Shown here: positions 23,283 to 32,136 of the stretch, piece by piece | Layout: each line of letters starts with the position of its first letter | Position numbering within the stretch: position 1 is the stretch's first letter | Origin: Lachnospiraceae bacterium | Lineage (GTDB): Bacteria; Bacillota; Clostridia; Lachnospirales; Lachnospiraceae | DNA length: 64,000 bases | Reading direction: 5' to 3' | NCBI GenBank assembly: GCA_017463225.1 | Contig: JAFTPO010000002.1 | Coordinates: forward strand, 1-64,000 | The notes under the pieces: model-generated | Told to the model about the DNA's origin: nothing | Databases searched by the model: none | What the model saw: only the letters and a program-made list of their open reading frames with translations | Made by a program: the position numbers and the translations under genes

Positions 23283-25832
23283 ATGAAGAAGAAAATAATA
23301 CTAAGGGTTATAGTATTTATATTAACAGCTACTGTGACCGCTTTTTTGGTAAATAAATTAAATAACCTGGGATTAAATAAGATATCTAAGGAGATGAGTG
23401 AACCAACTCTGCCTATAGTGTATTGTGAGATAGATGGAGAGGTTGTCAACCGAATGTTTGGCTACACTCAGGTCATGTCCACCAGTCTTATGCGAGACGG
23501 TGTAGTTCCTCTCAATGAGAATCATGGAGTGAATCTTTTGGTGGATGATGAACACGATTTCGGCAAGAAATACTCCTACCAGCTTAGAAGTATCGCCGGT
23601 GACTCCTTAGTTGAGGAAGGAGAACTTTCTCTTGGTTCTATGGTAAGCGGCTATAGACAGTGCCCTGTAACCATTAGAATGGATTTGAGAGAAAATCAGG
23701 AATATGTGCTGGTATTCATTGTAGAAGGCAAGAATGGAGATGTTGCCAGATACTATACCAGAGTTGTTGATTTGGAGGATAATGATGCCCATAAGATAGT
23801 GGAATACGCCCATGAATTCCACAACACAGCTATCAAGAAAACCTCCAGTGCAGTGGCAAATAATGTGGTATATGATGCCTTAAAATACACGGGCTTTGAT
23901 TATTATGATGATTTGTCACATGTGGATATTGCGGCATCCTATAAGCTTATGACCTGGGGTGACCTTAAGCCTACAGTGATAACAGAGGTTGCAACAACCA
24001 TAACTGAGATTGACAAGGACTATACGGTTGTTCATCTTCAATATGTAATAGAGGCGGAGTCAGGAGGCTCTCTTCACTATTACAACGTGGATGAATACTA
24101 TACAGGAGTTTATGATAAGAGTAGTGGAAATGTAGAGCTTCTCGATTACCACAGATATCAGGAGTCTATGTTTGATACAGAGTACATTTACAAGGATAGT
24201 AACAGCTTGGCCTTCGGTGTAACCAGTGATGATGATGTGGAGTATGTAACTGCAGAGGACAACGAAAAGCTTGCCTTTGTAAGAGAGGGAGAGCTGTGGT
24301 ATTACGACTATGGAACCACAAGTGTTACCAGTGTATTTACTTTTAATCAGGGAGACTATACAGATATTCGAAGTATGAACAGTGATATGGATATCAATAT
24401 AGTTGATATGAATGATGCAGGTGAGATATACTTCGTTGTTTACGGATATATGTGTCGTGGTGACCACGAGGGCAAAAATGGTATATCCCTATATCACTTC
24501 AGTCCTGAGGATTATAAGATTGAGGAGTTATTCTTCGTTAGTGTTGATGAGCCGTTTGACATTATGCAGCAGGAGACCGGAAGGTTTACCTACTACGACC
24601 AAAAGGGACATTTTTACTATCTTTTGGACGGAGCTATATATGATGTGGATTTGGCAACTATGGAGCAGACCACCATATCTGAGGGTCTTTCCTCTGACAA
24701 ATATGCGGTATCGGAAAATAGACGAGTGGTGGCTTATCCTAACAGTAATCTGAAGGAGGAAACCAATACCATAGTAATTCGCGACTTCCTTACAGGAGAG
24801 GTTACCTACGAGACAGGTGGAGACAGCGACAGATTTGCTGCATTGGGCTTTGTGGGAGACGACCTTATCTGTGGAGTGGCAGATGCGAAAGATGTATATG
24901 TGCCTTCAGACGGTGAGGCTATTTTACCATTTTACAAGCTGATGATATTAAACCCTGTGGGTGATGTCTTAAAGGAATATCACAAGGATGGAGTTTATAT
25001 TATGGACGCTCTGGTTCAGTCGGATAAGATATACCTGGAGCGAGGCTTAAAGAGAAATAATTTCTTCGAGGATACAGAGCCTGACTTTATATCCTACAAG
25101 CCAAAGGAAAATGAGAACGCTATGTTAGAGAAAACTTTCTACGATATGGCGGCATACGACGAGCAGCACCTGGTATTCCCATCATATATATATTTAAGTG
25201 ACACAAATAACATAATAATGACCAAGTCAAAGGTAAATGACAGATACAAGGCTATGGAGGTAAAGACCAGCACCAATCCGGAGTCCTTCTACGTGTTTGA
25301 CAACGTGGGCTATGTGGGCGAATTTGCCAGCGCAGGTGCGGCCATTATAGAGGTAAACGAGATGGGTACAGGACAGGTGGTAGACAGCAAGGGAAATGCT
25401 ATCTACAGAAGCATTGCTGCAGACTCATACAACACGGTGGCAGATTCAATCTATCAGGTATCCTGTACGTCAGTGGATGATTCTTTGCTTACCTGCGCAT
25501 ATATGTGTATAGACTATGAGGGCAATCGAGTGGAGTATGAGCAGGTTATGGCCTGCGACAGCTGGGAGGATGCTTTTGAAACTCACACTCTTGGAGTTGG
25601 AATAAATATATCCGGCATCGACCTGTCTACGGCACTATATTTCCTTGACAGAGATATACCATTTGCCGCATGCATAGATGACGGAAGATATGTGCTTGTA
25701 ATAAGCTATAATGAGGCTTATGTGAGATACTACGATCCGATTCTTGACGAAGAGGTAAGAATACTAAGAGATGAATTTGAGGAGGCTTTAAGCCTTCAGG
25801 GAAATACAATGTACACCTATACGGCACAGTAG
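23283..25832 (+). CDS. Large membrane-anchored extracytoplasmic protein of unknown function (849 aa)
   Basis: A single N-terminal hydrophobic helix (about residues 5-23, after MKKK) is followed by about 825 residues with no further membrane segment, so it is probably a signal-anchored protein with its body outside. The body is beta-rich and acidic with many aromatic Y/D/G positions; stretches such as NEKLAFVREGELWYYDYG, RFTYYDQKGHFYYLLDG and YAVSENRRVVAYPNSN look like successive beta-propeller blades, so a propeller fold is possible. The ribosome binding site is weak (GGGAG 14 bases upstream), so translation may depend on coupling with the preceding gene. No enzyme motif recognised. Confidence 0.75.
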   Translation: MKKKIILRVIVFILTATVTAFLVNKLNNLGLNKISKEMSEPTLPIVYCEIDGEVVNRMFGYTQVMSTSLMRDGVVPLNENHGVNLLVDDEHDFGKKYSYQLRSIAGDSLVEEGELSLGSMVSGYRQCPVTIRMDLRENQEYVLVFIVEGKNGDVARYYTRVVDLEDNDAHKIVEYAHEFHNTAIKKTSSAVANNVVYDALKYTGFDYYDDLSHVDIAASYKLMTWGDLKPTVITEVATTITEIDKDYTVVHLQYVIEAESGGSLHYYNVDEYYTGVYDKSSGNVELLDYHRYQESMFDTEYIYKDSNSLAFGVTSDDDVEYVTAEDNEKLAFVREGELWYYDYGTTSVTSVFTFNQGDYTDIRSMNSDMDINIVDMNDAGEIYFVVYGYMCRGDHEGKNGISLYHFSPEDYKIEELFFVSVDEPFDIMQQETGRFTYYDQKGHFYYLLDGAIYDVDLATMEQTTISEGLSSDKYAVSENRRVVAYPNSNLKEETNTIVIRDFLTGEVTYETGGDSDRFAALGFVGDDLICGVADAKDVYVPSDGEAILPFYKLMILNPVGDVLKEYHKDGVYIMDALVQSDKIYLERGLKRNNFFEDTEPDFISYKPKENENAMLEKTFYDMAAYDEQHLVFPSYIYLSDTNNIIMTKSKVNDRYKAMEVKTSTNPESFYVFDNVGYVGEFASAGAAIIEVNEMGTGQVVDSKGNAIYRSIAADSYNTVADSIYQVSCTSVDDSLLTCAYMCIDYEGNRVEYEQVMACDSWEDAFETHTLGVGINISGIDLSTALYFLDRDIPFAACIDDGRYVLVISYNEAYVRYYDPILDEEVRILRDEFEEALSLQGNTMYTYTAQ

Positions 25833-25874
25833 GGGACTTAAAAAGTCCCCTTTACATAGGAGTGATTTACTATT

Positions 25875-26114
25875 ATGAAGAAAAATCAAAATAACAACAA
25901 AAAATCAACAAGAGGAATTTACTTAACTGACAAGGAGATTGAGGCACTTAGGTTTGCGTGTATTGAATGGTGGGATATGATGGAAGGCGGAGATAGTGAA
26001 AGTATTGAAGTAGTTGAGAATTGTATGGAAAATGGTCTGGGTTCAGCTTTGTACAAGTTATCTGAAGGTACAGGTGGAGAACATTTATTTGAATGTTATA
26101 TAGAAACAGAATGA
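25875..26114 (+). CDS. Small hypothetical protein (79 aa)
   Basis: A 79-residue soluble, acidic protein with a polar Asn/Lys-rich start (MKKNQNNNKKSTRG) and a central helix LTDKEIEALRFACIEWWDMM. I do not recognise the family. AGGAGTG lies 10 bases upstream of the ATG. It is 42 bases after the 849-residue protein and may be in the same transcript. Confidence 0.6.
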   Translation: MKKNQNNNKKSTRGIYLTDKEIEALRFACIEWWDMMEGGDSESIEVVENCMENGLGSALYKLSEGTGGEHLFECYIETE

Positions 26115-26203
26115 TTATGTTAGCTTAGATAAAAAGCTTCGTTGACTTTGATATAACCCCATGATGATATTTTCATAGGGTTACAGAAACAGGGGGTGTT
26201 AAC

Positions 26204-26389
26204 GTGTGTAAAGCATTTAATGATATGGTTGAAGAAGGCCGTGAGCTTGGTATCGAGGAAGAACGTGCTGCTGGCATACGTAAGCTGGTGGCAACGTTGC
26301 GAGAACTAGATGCAGAGGATTGTGCCATAGTGGATGCTTTAGTTAAGCAATATGACTTGGCTGACTCTGAGGCTAAAACATTTTTATAA
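26204..26389 (+). CDS. Stand-alone fragment resembling the C-terminus of Rpn/PD-(D/E)XK transposase-like proteins
   Basis: A 61-residue frame starting with GTG behind GGGGGTG. The sequence MCKAFNDMVEEGRELGIEEE, followed by an Ala/Leu-rich helix and a short domain with DLADSEAKTFL, matches the C-terminal tail of Rpn-family (recombination-promoting nuclease) proteins, which usually begins MC-x-A-W/F and continues with G-I-E-x-G repeats and a DUF-like helical end. The nuclease domain is absent upstream. It is either a remnant of a decayed gene or a small stand-alone protein of the kind that occurs in Clostridia. A strong terminator follows directly. Confidence 0.6.
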   Translation: MCKAFNDMVEEGRELGIEEERAAGIRKLVATLRELDAEDCAIVDALVKQYDLADSEAKTFL

Positions 26390-26390
26390 A

Positions 26391-26426
26391 GAGAATGCGC
26401 AGGATTCCCTGCGCATTTTGTTTTTT
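26391..26426 (+). terminator. Terminator after the Rpn-like fragment
   Basis: AATGCGCAGG (26394-26403) pairs with CCTGCGCATT (26408-26417), then TTGTTTTTT. It also sits at the 3' end of the minus-strand YesL-like gene. Confidence 0.9.
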
Positions 26427-26442
26427 ATTCGTTTTTTTCAGT

Positions 26443-27201
26443 TTACTCTGTTGCATCTACGGCTTCGTCAGTTTTGCCATCCTTATCAACAGTTTCATCA
26501 ACCTCATCAGTTTCATTTATATCATCATCTTCATCCTCTACATGCCATTCATCAGCAGTAGCAACAGGTGCGGGCTTTAGGTAAGGCCTAAAGCATATAC
26601 TCATGAAATAAGCATATATATATGCGCATGCTCCAAATCCAAATATTGCAAATCCAACCACTGCGATAGCTGTCTGGTAGTAAAAACACCATACTATAAT
26701 TACTGTTAAAATCACCAGAAGAAGAGTGATAGGGAAGTTCTTGATAGAAAGCAGGAATGCATTTCTAATCTGAACCTTAATGGTGTTGTCGAATTTGGAC
26801 TGAAGTGGAAATACATACATAGTGATGAAGACTGCCACTGCTAAAAGTATAACGCTTATGGCTATCATAGGCTTAGCTATGTCTGCTCTGGCATCCTGCC
26901 ACTGCTTAAGCCAGAACCACAGATCCACGCCGAATACGAAAAGTATAACTGCCATTATTAGCCATATTATAGTGGACTGCTTAAAGTTTTCCTTGAAGCT
27001 TTTGATGTAATTCTTGAAGACGTATCCATCATCGCCTCTGACTCCCTTCATAGCTGCATAATAGGTGGCTGTCACTGATGCTCCTATGGTAAATATTGGT
27101 ATACAGCCTATCAAAAAGCACAGGGAGAGAATCATACAATCTCCGACTCTGTTAAGTATTCTGATAAACATATTATCATAATTCATTCCTTCTACTGACA
27201 T
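26443..27201 (-). CDS. YesL/DUF624-like membrane protein
   Basis: A 252-residue integral membrane protein with about six hydrophobic segments. The block FLIGCIPIFTIGASVTATYYA near residue 30 is the hallmark of the YesL (DUF624) family, and KNYIKSFKENFKQST followed by a TM is also typical. The last 35 residues are an acidic low-complexity tail (DEDDDINETDEVDET). Members often neighbour carbohydrate ABC transporters, but none is present here. ATG at 27201 is chosen for GAGGAG seven bases upstream; the frame extends a further 16 codons without a ribosome binding site. Confidence 0.85.
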   Translation of the reverse strand: MSVEGMNYDNMFIRILNRVGDCMILSLCFLIGCIPIFTIGASVTATYYAAMKGVRGDDGYVFKNYIKSFKENFKQSTIIWLIMAVILFVFGVDLWFWLKQWQDARADIAKPMIAISVILLAVAVFITMYVFPLQSKFDNTIKVQIRNAFLLSIKNFPITLLLVILTVIIVWCFYYQTAIAVVGFAIFGFGACAYIYAYFMSICFRPYLKPAPVATADEWHVEDEDDDINETDEVDETVDKDGKTDEAVDATE

Positions 27202-27331
27202 ATCTAAACTCCTCACAAAGTGTAATTTTATCATTTCAACAACAAACATAATAACACAAGAAAACTCTATTTTCCACCCCGTGACTTAAGTTTCAATGTA
27301 AACTTTTGGTGAAAAAACTGCCTTTGGGCTA

Positions 27332-27360
27332 TTGACAAATTCATTATTTCTACATAGATT
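27332..27360 (+). promoter_or_regulatory. Promoter for lysA
   Basis: A consensus TTGACA (27332-27337), 17-base spacer and TAGATT (27355-27360), about 35 bases before the start codon. Confidence 0.7.
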
Positions 27361-27394
27361 AGGAAATAGCTTATTTTTGTACCGGAGGTTTATT

Positions 27395-28645
27395 ATGAAG
27401 AAAGCATTTGTAACTAAGGAAATGGTTGAAGACATAGTAAAGTCTTATCCAACACCATTTCATATATATGATGAGAAGGCCATAAGAGAGAATGCAAGAA
27501 AGCTTAAGGCTGCATTTTCATGGAATAAGGGCTACAAGGAGTACTTTGCTGTTAAGGCTACTCCAAACCCAACAATTTTAAGAATATTAAATGAAGAGGG
27601 CTGCGGAACTGACTGTTCATCCTACGCAGAGCTTCTTATGTCTGAGAAGGTGGGGATAGTTGGCGATGAGATTATGTTCTCCTCTAACGACACACCTGCT
27701 GAGGAGTTTGTGTACGCGAGAAAGCTTGGTGCGACTATTAATCTTGATGACTATACTCATGTACAGTTTTTGAAGGATACCTGTGGTATTCCTGAGACTA
27801 TAAGCTGTAGATACAATCCGGGCGGAACATTTTCCATATCCACTACTATCATGGACAACCCTGGAGATGCCAAGTATGGTATGACTAAGGAACAGCTTTT
27901 CAAGGCTTATGTGGAGCTTAAGGAGGCAGGTGCCAAGAGATTTGGACTTCACTCATTCCTTGCCAGCAACACAGTGACCAATGAATATTATCCAACCCTT
28001 GCCAAGATTTTGTTTGAGCTTGCGGTAGAGCTTAAGGAGCAAACTGGTGTATCACTTAGCTTTATCAACCTTTCAGGTGGTATAGGAATTCCTTACACTC
28101 CTGACAAGGAGCCAAATGATATTATGGCTATAGGAGAGGGTGTTAGACAGGCCTTTGAGGAGGTTTTAGTACCTGCAGGATTAGGTGATGTTAGCATATA
28201 TACAGAGCTTGGCAGATTCATGCTGGCACCTTACGGACACCTTGTAACTAAGGCAATTCACGAGAAACACACACATAAGGAATATGTGGGTGTAGACGCC
28301 TGTGCAGTTAATCTTATGAGACCTGCTATGTATGGTGCGTACCACCATATCACTGTTCTTGGAAAGGAAAATGAGCCTTGTGATTACAAGTATGATGTTA
28401 CAGGATCACTCTGTGAGAACAATGACAAGTTTGCTATAGATAGAATGCTTCCAAAGATTGATAAGGGGGACTATCTTGTGATTCATGATACAGGAGCTCA
28501 CGGCTTTGCTATGGGCTATAATTATAACGGAAAGCTTAAATCCTCAGAGCTTTTGCTTAAAGAGGATGGAACTGTAAAGATGATTCGTAGAGCGGAGACA
28601 GTGGAGGATTATTTTGCCACACTGGAGGGCTTCTGGGAAGTGTAG
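27395..28645 (+). CDS. lysA: Diaminopimelate decarboxylase
   Basis: A 416-residue fold-type III PLP enzyme that decarboxylates meso-diaminopimelate to lysine in the cytosol. The PLP lysine is in YFAVKATPNP near residue 51, followed by GCGTDCSSYAEL; GLHSF (near 190), the glycine-rich phosphate loop NLSGGIGIPY and the ELGRFMLAPYGHLV segment are present, and the second active-site region carries DACAVNLMRPAMY and CENNDKFA. The ATG at 27395 fits CCGGAGG seven bases upstream; the longer frame reads through the promoter. Monocistronic between its own promoter and terminator. Confidence 0.93.
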   Translation: MKKAFVTKEMVEDIVKSYPTPFHIYDEKAIRENARKLKAAFSWNKGYKEYFAVKATPNPTILRILNEEGCGTDCSSYAELLMSEKVGIVGDEIMFSSNDTPAEEFVYARKLGATINLDDYTHVQFLKDTCGIPETISCRYNPGGTFSISTTIMDNPGDAKYGMTKEQLFKAYVELKEAGAKRFGLHSFLASNTVTNEYYPTLAKILFELAVELKEQTGVSLSFINLSGGIGIPYTPDKEPNDIMAIGEGVRQAFEEVLVPAGLGDVSIYTELGRFMLAPYGHLVTKAIHEKHTHKEYVGVDACAVNLMRPAMYGAYHHITVLGKENEPCDYKYDVTGSLCENNDKFAIDRMLPKIDKGDYLVIHDTGAHGFAMGYNYNGKLKSSELLLKEDGTVKMIRRAETVEDYFATLEGFWEV

Positions 28646-28652
28646 AATATAA

Positions 28653-28688
28653 AAGGGTTGTAGCCTAGGCTACAACCCTTATTTTTGT
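28653..28688. terminator. Terminator between convergent lysA and cyclophilin genes
   Basis: AAGGGTTGTAGCC (28653-28665) and GGCTACAACCCTT (28668-28680) are exact complements, followed by ATTTTTGTTT. The minus-strand reading has a shorter A/T flank. Confidence 0.9.
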
Positions 28689-28704
28689 TTGGCGTAAAAC
28701 TTTA

Positions 28705-29223
28705 TTAGTACTTCTCAGGCTCCTCGTACTCAACACCCATAGTGTCTACAGTAACGCTTGCAATCTTCTGCTCCTGAAGAGGCTTATCACCCCAGCCAGT
28801 TGGACATGTAGCAATCTTGTCAACTACATCCATACCCTCAGTAATCTTACCGAAAGCTGCGTAAGAACCATCTAAGTGAGGTGATGTCTTGTGCATAATG
28901 AAGAACTGTGAGCCTGCTGAGTTAGGCATCATAGAACGTGCCATTGAAAGTACACCCGGCTCGTGCTTTAAATTATTCTCGAAGCCATTATCTGAAAACT
29001 CTCCCTTGATAGAATAGCCAGGTCCGCCTGTGCCAACGCCATCAGGACAACCACCCTGAATCATAAATCCCTCTATAACTCTGTGGAATATAAGTCCATC
29101 ATAGAAGCCCTTCTTCACAAGTGAGATAAAGTTTTTAACAGTATTTGGGGCGATTTCAGGATAAAGCTCAAGCTTCATAACATCCCCATTTTCCATAGTC
29201 ATTGTAACAATTGGATTTGCCAT
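28705..29223 (-). CDS. Cyclophilin-type peptidyl-prolyl cis-trans isomerase
   Basis: A 172-residue single-domain cyclophilin without signal peptide, so cytosolic. Seen: NFISLVKKGFYDGLIFHRVIEGF (catalytic arginine in FHR), MIQGGCPDGVGTGGPGYSI, GVLSMARS, SAGSQFFIMH and LDGSYAAFGKITEGMDVVD in the usual order. It accelerates proline isomerisation during folding. AGAAAGGA upstream on the minus strand supports the start. Divergently transcribed from mltG. Confidence 0.96.
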   Translation of the reverse strand: MANPIVTMTMENGDVMKLELYPEIAPNTVKNFISLVKKGFYDGLIFHRVIEGFMIQGGCPDGVGTGGPGYSIKGEFSDNGFENNLKHEPGVLSMARSMMPNSAGSQFFIMHKTSPHLDGSYAAFGKITEGMDVVDKIATCPTGWGDKPLQEQKIASVTVDTMGVEYEEPEKY

Positions 29224-29366
29224 AGTAATGAGTCCTTTCTAAATAACATATTTTCTTGTATTTTCATAAAAAAGATGTTATCATAATAGCACTAATGTAA
29301 AATTACTTCAAGTATGTAATTTTATAAAATATTATGTAAACTAGAACAAAAAAGAGGGCTTAAAAA

Positions 29367-30497
29367 GTGAACAATACAGCGAATAATATAGCAAGATTTG
29401 TAAAGGCAATCATACTGATTGTTGCGGTGGTTTCCCTAGGTTCCATAGTTAAGGATTACGTGAAGGGATTCTATGATGTATACAAGTATGAGGTTGAGGG
29501 AACAGAGACTAAAGAGGGAGTAGATGTTGTAGTAACTATTCCAGAGGGTGCTTCTGCAGAGGAGATTGCAAATATACTGAAGGATAAAGGGCTTATACAG
29601 TATCCTAAGGCATTTATAAAGAGATTACAGGATTCAGAGTACAGAGGTCGTTTAAGAAGTGGTACCTATACTTTGAATACGGGAATGACAACTCTTGATA
29701 TGATGGCGGCTATGTGTCCGGCTTACGAGGAGATACTTCCTATCGACCAGCTGGTTATACCTGAGGGCTTCACCATAGAGATGATTGCCGAAAGATGTGA
29801 GGAGCAGGGAATTTGCTCAGCAGATGAGTTTTTAAGAGAGGTAAGCTCGGTTACATCAGCAGACTTCCCATACATGGAGGATATACCGGCAGGTATTCCG
29901 GTTAAGTATAAGCTTCAGGGATATATATTCCCGGCAACCTACGATATATACGAAGATACTACAGCTAAGTCTTTAGTAGAGTGGATGCTGGAGACCTTTG
30001 ATAATTACTACACTGAGGATATGCAGACAAGAGCTGCGGAGCTTGGCTATTCATCCTTCGATGTTGTAACCAGGGCGTCCATAGTTGAGAGAGAGGCTAA
30101 GGTAGCTACGGAGAGAGCAACCATAGCAGGAGTTATCAACAACAGACTAAACTCTGGTATGAACTTAGAGATGTGTCCTACTGTGCTTTATCCACTTACC
30201 GATGGAATGTATGACCAGAGCCAGGTTCTTTATGAGGACTTGTCTATTGAATCAGAATATAACACTTACCTGAATTCAGGCTTGCCTGTTGGACCTATTT
30301 GTAATCCTGGGCTTGATTGTATCAATGCGGTACTCTATCCGGAGCAGCATAGCTACTATTTCTACCACGTGGATGACGAAGAGGCAGGCACTCACATATT
30401 TACTGAAACCTATGAGGAGCACATAGATACACAGATTATCGGTGGTCCAAATGGAATTCCTGTAGAGGGTGAGGAAGAAACTGAGGGAGAAGAATAA
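29367..30497 (+). CDS. mltG: Endolytic murein transglycosylase MltG (YceG-like)
   Basis: A 376-residue membrane-anchored cell-wall enzyme that cleaves nascent glycan strands. One N-terminal TM (about residues 10-27) is followed by a LysM-like segment (VTIPEGASAEEIANILKDKG near 55) and the YceG catalytic domain with IVEREAKVATERATIAGVINNRL; the glutamate in VEREA is the expected catalytic residue. PTVLYPLT, YNTYLNSGLPVGPICNPG and YYFYHVDDEEAGTHIFTETYEEH are the usual late blocks. GTG start behind AGAGGGC. The FHA gene follows after 36 bases with no terminator, so mltG is probably first gene of the kinase/FHA transcript. Confidence 0.92.
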   Translation: MNNTANNIARFVKAIILIVAVVSLGSIVKDYVKGFYDVYKYEVEGTETKEGVDVVVTIPEGASAEEIANILKDKGLIQYPKAFIKRLQDSEYRGRLRSGTYTLNTGMTTLDMMAAMCPAYEEILPIDQLVIPEGFTIEMIAERCEEQGICSADEFLREVSSVTSADFPYMEDIPAGIPVKYKLQGYIFPATYDIYEDTTAKSLVEWMLETFDNYYTEDMQTRAAELGYSSFDVVTRASIVEREAKVATERATIAGVINNRLNSGMNLEMCPTVLYPLTDGMYDQSQVLYEDLSIESEYNTYLNSGLPVGPICNPGLDCINAVLYPEQHSYYFYHVDDEEAGTHIFTETYEEHIDTQIIGGPNGIPVEGEEETEGEE

Positions 30498-30533
30498 TAT
30501 AGCGAAAGACTAATATACATGAGGAGGGAAGTT

Positions 30534-32108
30534 ATGAGAGTATTTAACTTCAAGGCAAGGAATATCGGAGATGCAAAGTACCTCACCTACACTATGGGAG
30601 AGGATTGCGAGTTGGATGAGGATGTGCTTGATTATTGCGAGGAAAACAATCTCAAGGAGCTGGTAGATATAATCTATGAAGAGGATGAGGATTATGACTA
30701 CCTTACCTATGATGTAACCGGAAAGGTTTCACTTGAAGACTATATGAGTCAGGAGATGAAGTCAGAGAAGGTTTTATTCCTTGTTAGAAATGTAGCGTCA
30801 AATCTTATCTCGTTTAAGGAGCAGGCTATACAGTTATCATATATTCTGCTCAACAGAAATTATGTATATGTGGGCGAGAATATGGAGCTTCAGTTCATCT
30901 GTCTTCCTGTGGAGAGCAAGGCGGCAGTTGCAGCTGAGTTTAAGAGCTTCATCAGACAGCTTTTAGCTAATATGAAATACGACGTAGATGAGGAACTTTC
31001 TTATGTAGGAAAGCTTCTTACCTACATCAATGGAGATAGCTTTAACTTAAGAGGCTTAGTTGGACTTGCTGAGGCTCTTATGGAGGAGCAGGGACTTAGC
31101 TTTGAGTCAGCCGGATCTATAGATGCAGACGGTGTTGAGGTTGTAAGTGAAGAGCCTGAGCTTAGCGCTGATGAACCTAATGTGTCAGATTTTATGAGTG
31201 ACATTAATTCTGATGAGGCACTTCCTGAGATCGGTGATGACGAGGATGAGGAGACTGAGACCTCTGAGACTGAGGATGAGGAGCTTGACAGTATCCTTCC
31301 TGCAGGTATGGCTGCAGTTAAGGAGGAAGAGCAGGAGATTCCTACTATAGCAGAGATTGAAGAATCAAAGACTGAGATGATAGAGGAGCCTGTAGCTAAG
31401 GTAGAACCTATAGCAAAGCCGGCAGTAGAGCCAGCTAAGCCACAGTCTAAGGAGTCAGATATAGATGTAATTAAGAGTAGAATCAAGGAACTTGTGGGAG
31501 AGGTTCCACAGCTTAGAGCTAAGGAGGAGCCGGCTCCGGAGATTCGTACATTGGATGATTTGGATAGTGTGCTTGGACACAACAAGCCACCTGTTATAAA
31601 GAAAAATGTTGTTAAGGTTAACAGAGCAGCTTTGATTCAGAGTGCTGCAGAGCATGAGGGAGAGACTGAAAAGCTTGAAGGACCGGGACCAGTTCCTGTT
31701 CCTGAGGAGGTAGCTGCTCCGGAGGCTCCTGAGGAGAAGCCAAAGAGTAATTCTATCTTAAGCAAGACAGTTACAGAGGCTCCTAGAGCATCTATTTTCA
31801 ATGCTCCAAAGGCTATGCCATATCTTATCCGTGTAAACACAGAGGAAAGAATTATGCTAAGCAAGCTTACATTTAAGATTGGTAAGGCTTCAAGAGGTGT
31901 GGATTACACTGTGGATGGCAATGGGGCTATAAGTCGTCAGCATGCTATAATCACTCAGAAGGACGGAGTTTGCTATATAAAGGATAACAAGTCAACAAAC
32001 CACACATATGTCAATGACAAGGTAGTTGAAGATGGGGTTGAAGAGATTCTTACACATGATTCAAGAATAAGACTTGGAGATGAGGAATTCTTGTTCAAGA
32101 TTAGATAA
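30534..32108 (+). CDS. DUF6382 and FHA domain protein, first of a tandem pair
   Basis: A 524-residue cytosolic protein. Residues 1-200 match DUF6382 (the stretch YVYVGENMELQFICLPV and SFIRQLLANMKYD can be aligned with the next protein). An acidic, low-complexity linker of about 220 residues follows, rich in Glu, Pro and Ala. Residues about 430-524 are an FHA domain with GKASRGVDY, AISRQHAII and the STNHTYVN loop that binds phosphothreonine. ATG at 30534 has GAGGAGGGAAGTT upstream. It lies three genes before a PP2C phosphatase and Ser/Thr kinase and is probably a phosphothreonine reader for that kinase. Confidence 0.88.
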   Translation: MRVFNFKARNIGDAKYLTYTMGEDCELDEDVLDYCEENNLKELVDIIYEEDEDYDYLTYDVTGKVSLEDYMSQEMKSEKVLFLVRNVASNLISFKEQAIQLSYILLNRNYVYVGENMELQFICLPVESKAAVAAEFKSFIRQLLANMKYDVDEELSYVGKLLTYINGDSFNLRGLVGLAEALMEEQGLSFESAGSIDADGVEVVSEEPELSADEPNVSDFMSDINSDEALPEIGDDEDEETETSETEDEELDSILPAGMAAVKEEEQEIPTIAEIEESKTEMIEEPVAKVEPIAKPAVEPAKPQSKESDIDVIKSRIKELVGEVPQLRAKEEPAPEIRTLDDLDSVLGHNKPPVIKKNVVKVNRAALIQSAAEHEGETEKLEGPGPVPVPEEVAAPEAPEEKPKSNSILSKTVTEAPRASIFNAPKAMPYLIRVNTEERIMLSKLTFKIGKASRGVDYTVDGNGAISRQHAIITQKDGVCYIKDNKSTNHTYVNDKVVEDGVEEILTHDSRIRLGDEEFLFKIR

Positions 32109-32136
32109 GTAGGGATAAATGTTTGGGAGGAATTTT

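Noticed and set aside
31022..31585. 187-codon minus-strand frame, and a similar 177-codon one at 37329-37862
   Set aside because: Both are serine-rich antisense shadows of the Glu/Asp-rich low-complexity regions of the FHA and scaffold proteins.
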